In this document: positions 63,507 to 64,000 of the stretch, one piece after another | Numbering within the stretch: position 1 is the first letter of the stretch | Layout of the letters: each line of letters opens with the position of its first letter | Assembly (NCBI GenBank): GCA_964462945.1 | Contig: CAYWZW010000005.1 | Span: 1 to 64,000, forward strand | DNA: 64,000 nt | DNA from: GCA-020343675 sp964462945 | GTDB taxonomy: Bacteria > Planctomycetota > Phycisphaerae > Sedimentisphaerales > Anaerobacaceae | Direction of reading: 5' to 3' | Notes under the pieces: generated by a model | Databases searched by the model: none | The model's input: the letters and a program-made list of their open reading frames with translations, nothing else | What the model was told of the DNA's origin: nothing | Made by a program: the position numbers and the translations under genes

Positions 63507-64000
63507 TCATTCCTCCACATGAGTGGCGGAAATCGCAGAAAAGAGGGTCGATCCTCGCTCCGTGGATAACGCCAGCGAACTTGGCTCAGGCAAATCCGTT
63601 AGTAACCCGCGATAGCGTGTGCTGCTCGGAAACAGAACTGCCCAGACTGTCAAGGCAATGAGCAGAAGATCGAGCCATACAGATTGGTGCTCTACGTACC
63701 AGATTTCGAGATCACCCTTGTAGGGAACGATGAGCCGCCTATAGAACTCATCCGGTGACAGGCTGCTATTGGTCATCATCGCTTCCTCATCCCGAAACAC
63801 GAGGGAACCGATGCCGGAAAGACCGGGCCGGACTCGGCCGACTGCCCTCTTGACGGTGTCATTATAGTATGCAAACTGCTTCGGCGTCACTGGGCGGGGG
63901 CCGATCAGACTCATGTCACCTCTGAGAACATTAATCAGTTGCGGCAATTCGTTGATTTTGGTCTTACGCAGTATTCGGCCAAATGGCAAAGTGCGGGGAT
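63507..64000 (-). CDS. bacterial sugar transferase (partial, 5' end beyond the window)
   Basis: Visible part about 164 residues; the N-terminus with its membrane helices lies past 64000. The catalytic block is here: RFLRKTKINELPQLINVLRGD-like start (RILRKTKINELPQ) and MSLIGPRPV (about 28-36), then GLSGIGSLVF and a C-terminal membrane helix (WLDLLLIALTVWAVLF, unusual in position). It belongs to the WcaJ/PglC-like phosphoglycosyl transferase family that starts polysaccharide repeat units on undecaprenyl phosphate, matching the EPS locus. Confidence 0.88.
   Translation of the reverse strand, partial: PRTLPFGRILRKTKINELPQLINVLRGDMSLIGPRPVTPKQFAYYNDTVKRAVGRVRPGLSGIGSLVFRDEEAMMTNSSLSPDEFYRRLIVPYKGDLEIWYVEHQSVWLDLLLIALTVWAVLFPSSTRYRGLLTDLPEPSSLALSTERGSTLFSAISATHVEE

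Overview
The window reads as a chromosomal segment of a planctomycete, most likely class Phycisphaerae. The reasons are an EF-Tu with an extended, non-canonical switch I; an exosortase locus with VPxPAA-type C-terminal sorting signals; a multicopy-type STGPKT/HGL protein family; and many genes without a Shine-Dalgarno site. This is inference from protein signatures. No rRNA gene is present to confirm it.

Layout. 1-2600: two small unknown genes and an STGPKT-family protein whose 3' half carries palindromic and heptad repeats. 2634-5379 (minus): ROK sugar kinase, galE and a small lipoprotein. 5624-11879: a Xer recombinase, an exported HEAT-repeat protein, a zinc-ribbon membrane protein and a CE15-like glucuronoyl esterase. 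12298-48346: an almost unbroken information-processing super-cluster. It runs tRNA-Thr, tuf, rpmG, tRNA-Trp, secE, nusG, rplKAJL, rpoBC, then (after one opposite-strand coiled-coil gene) rpsL, rpsG, fusA and the S10-spc-alpha run through secY, adk, map, infA, rpmJ, rpsMKD, rpoA, rplQ and a HIT hydrolase. rpmD (L30) is absent and no tuf follows fusA. 48464-51014: initiator tRNA, a strong terminator, and a transposon-in-transposon nest. 51319-64000 (minus): UDP-GlcNAc 2-epimerase, a TIGR03790-like exported protein, a 1480-residue TPR protein, two VPxPAA-CTERM proteins, an unknown secreted protein, exosortase, an EpsI-like protein and the start-less 3' part of a sugar transferase. This is an exopolysaccharide/exosortase locus.

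Four things stand out. First, a degenerate 7-nt periodic repeat (roughly GANNYAC per unit) sits directly against the start codons of many ribosomal genes, occurs in other gaps, and even encodes a lipoprotein signal peptide. Second, ribosomal protein L22 has an N-terminal XRE-like helix-turn-helix domain. Third, a non-autonomous, internally deleted IS256-family element interrupts another transposase with an almost perfect 8-bp target duplication. Fourth, the translation machinery carries lineage-type changes (EF-Tu switch I, S12 Arg88) at sites that matter for GTPase function and streptomycin.

How the genes work together: the central cluster supplies the ribosome, RNA polymerase core, Sec translocon core, translation factors and N-terminal Met processing. 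The right arm would make surface polysaccharide (WecB, sugar transferase) and anchor exported VPxPAA proteins through the exosortase, with the large TPR protein as a probable assembly factor.
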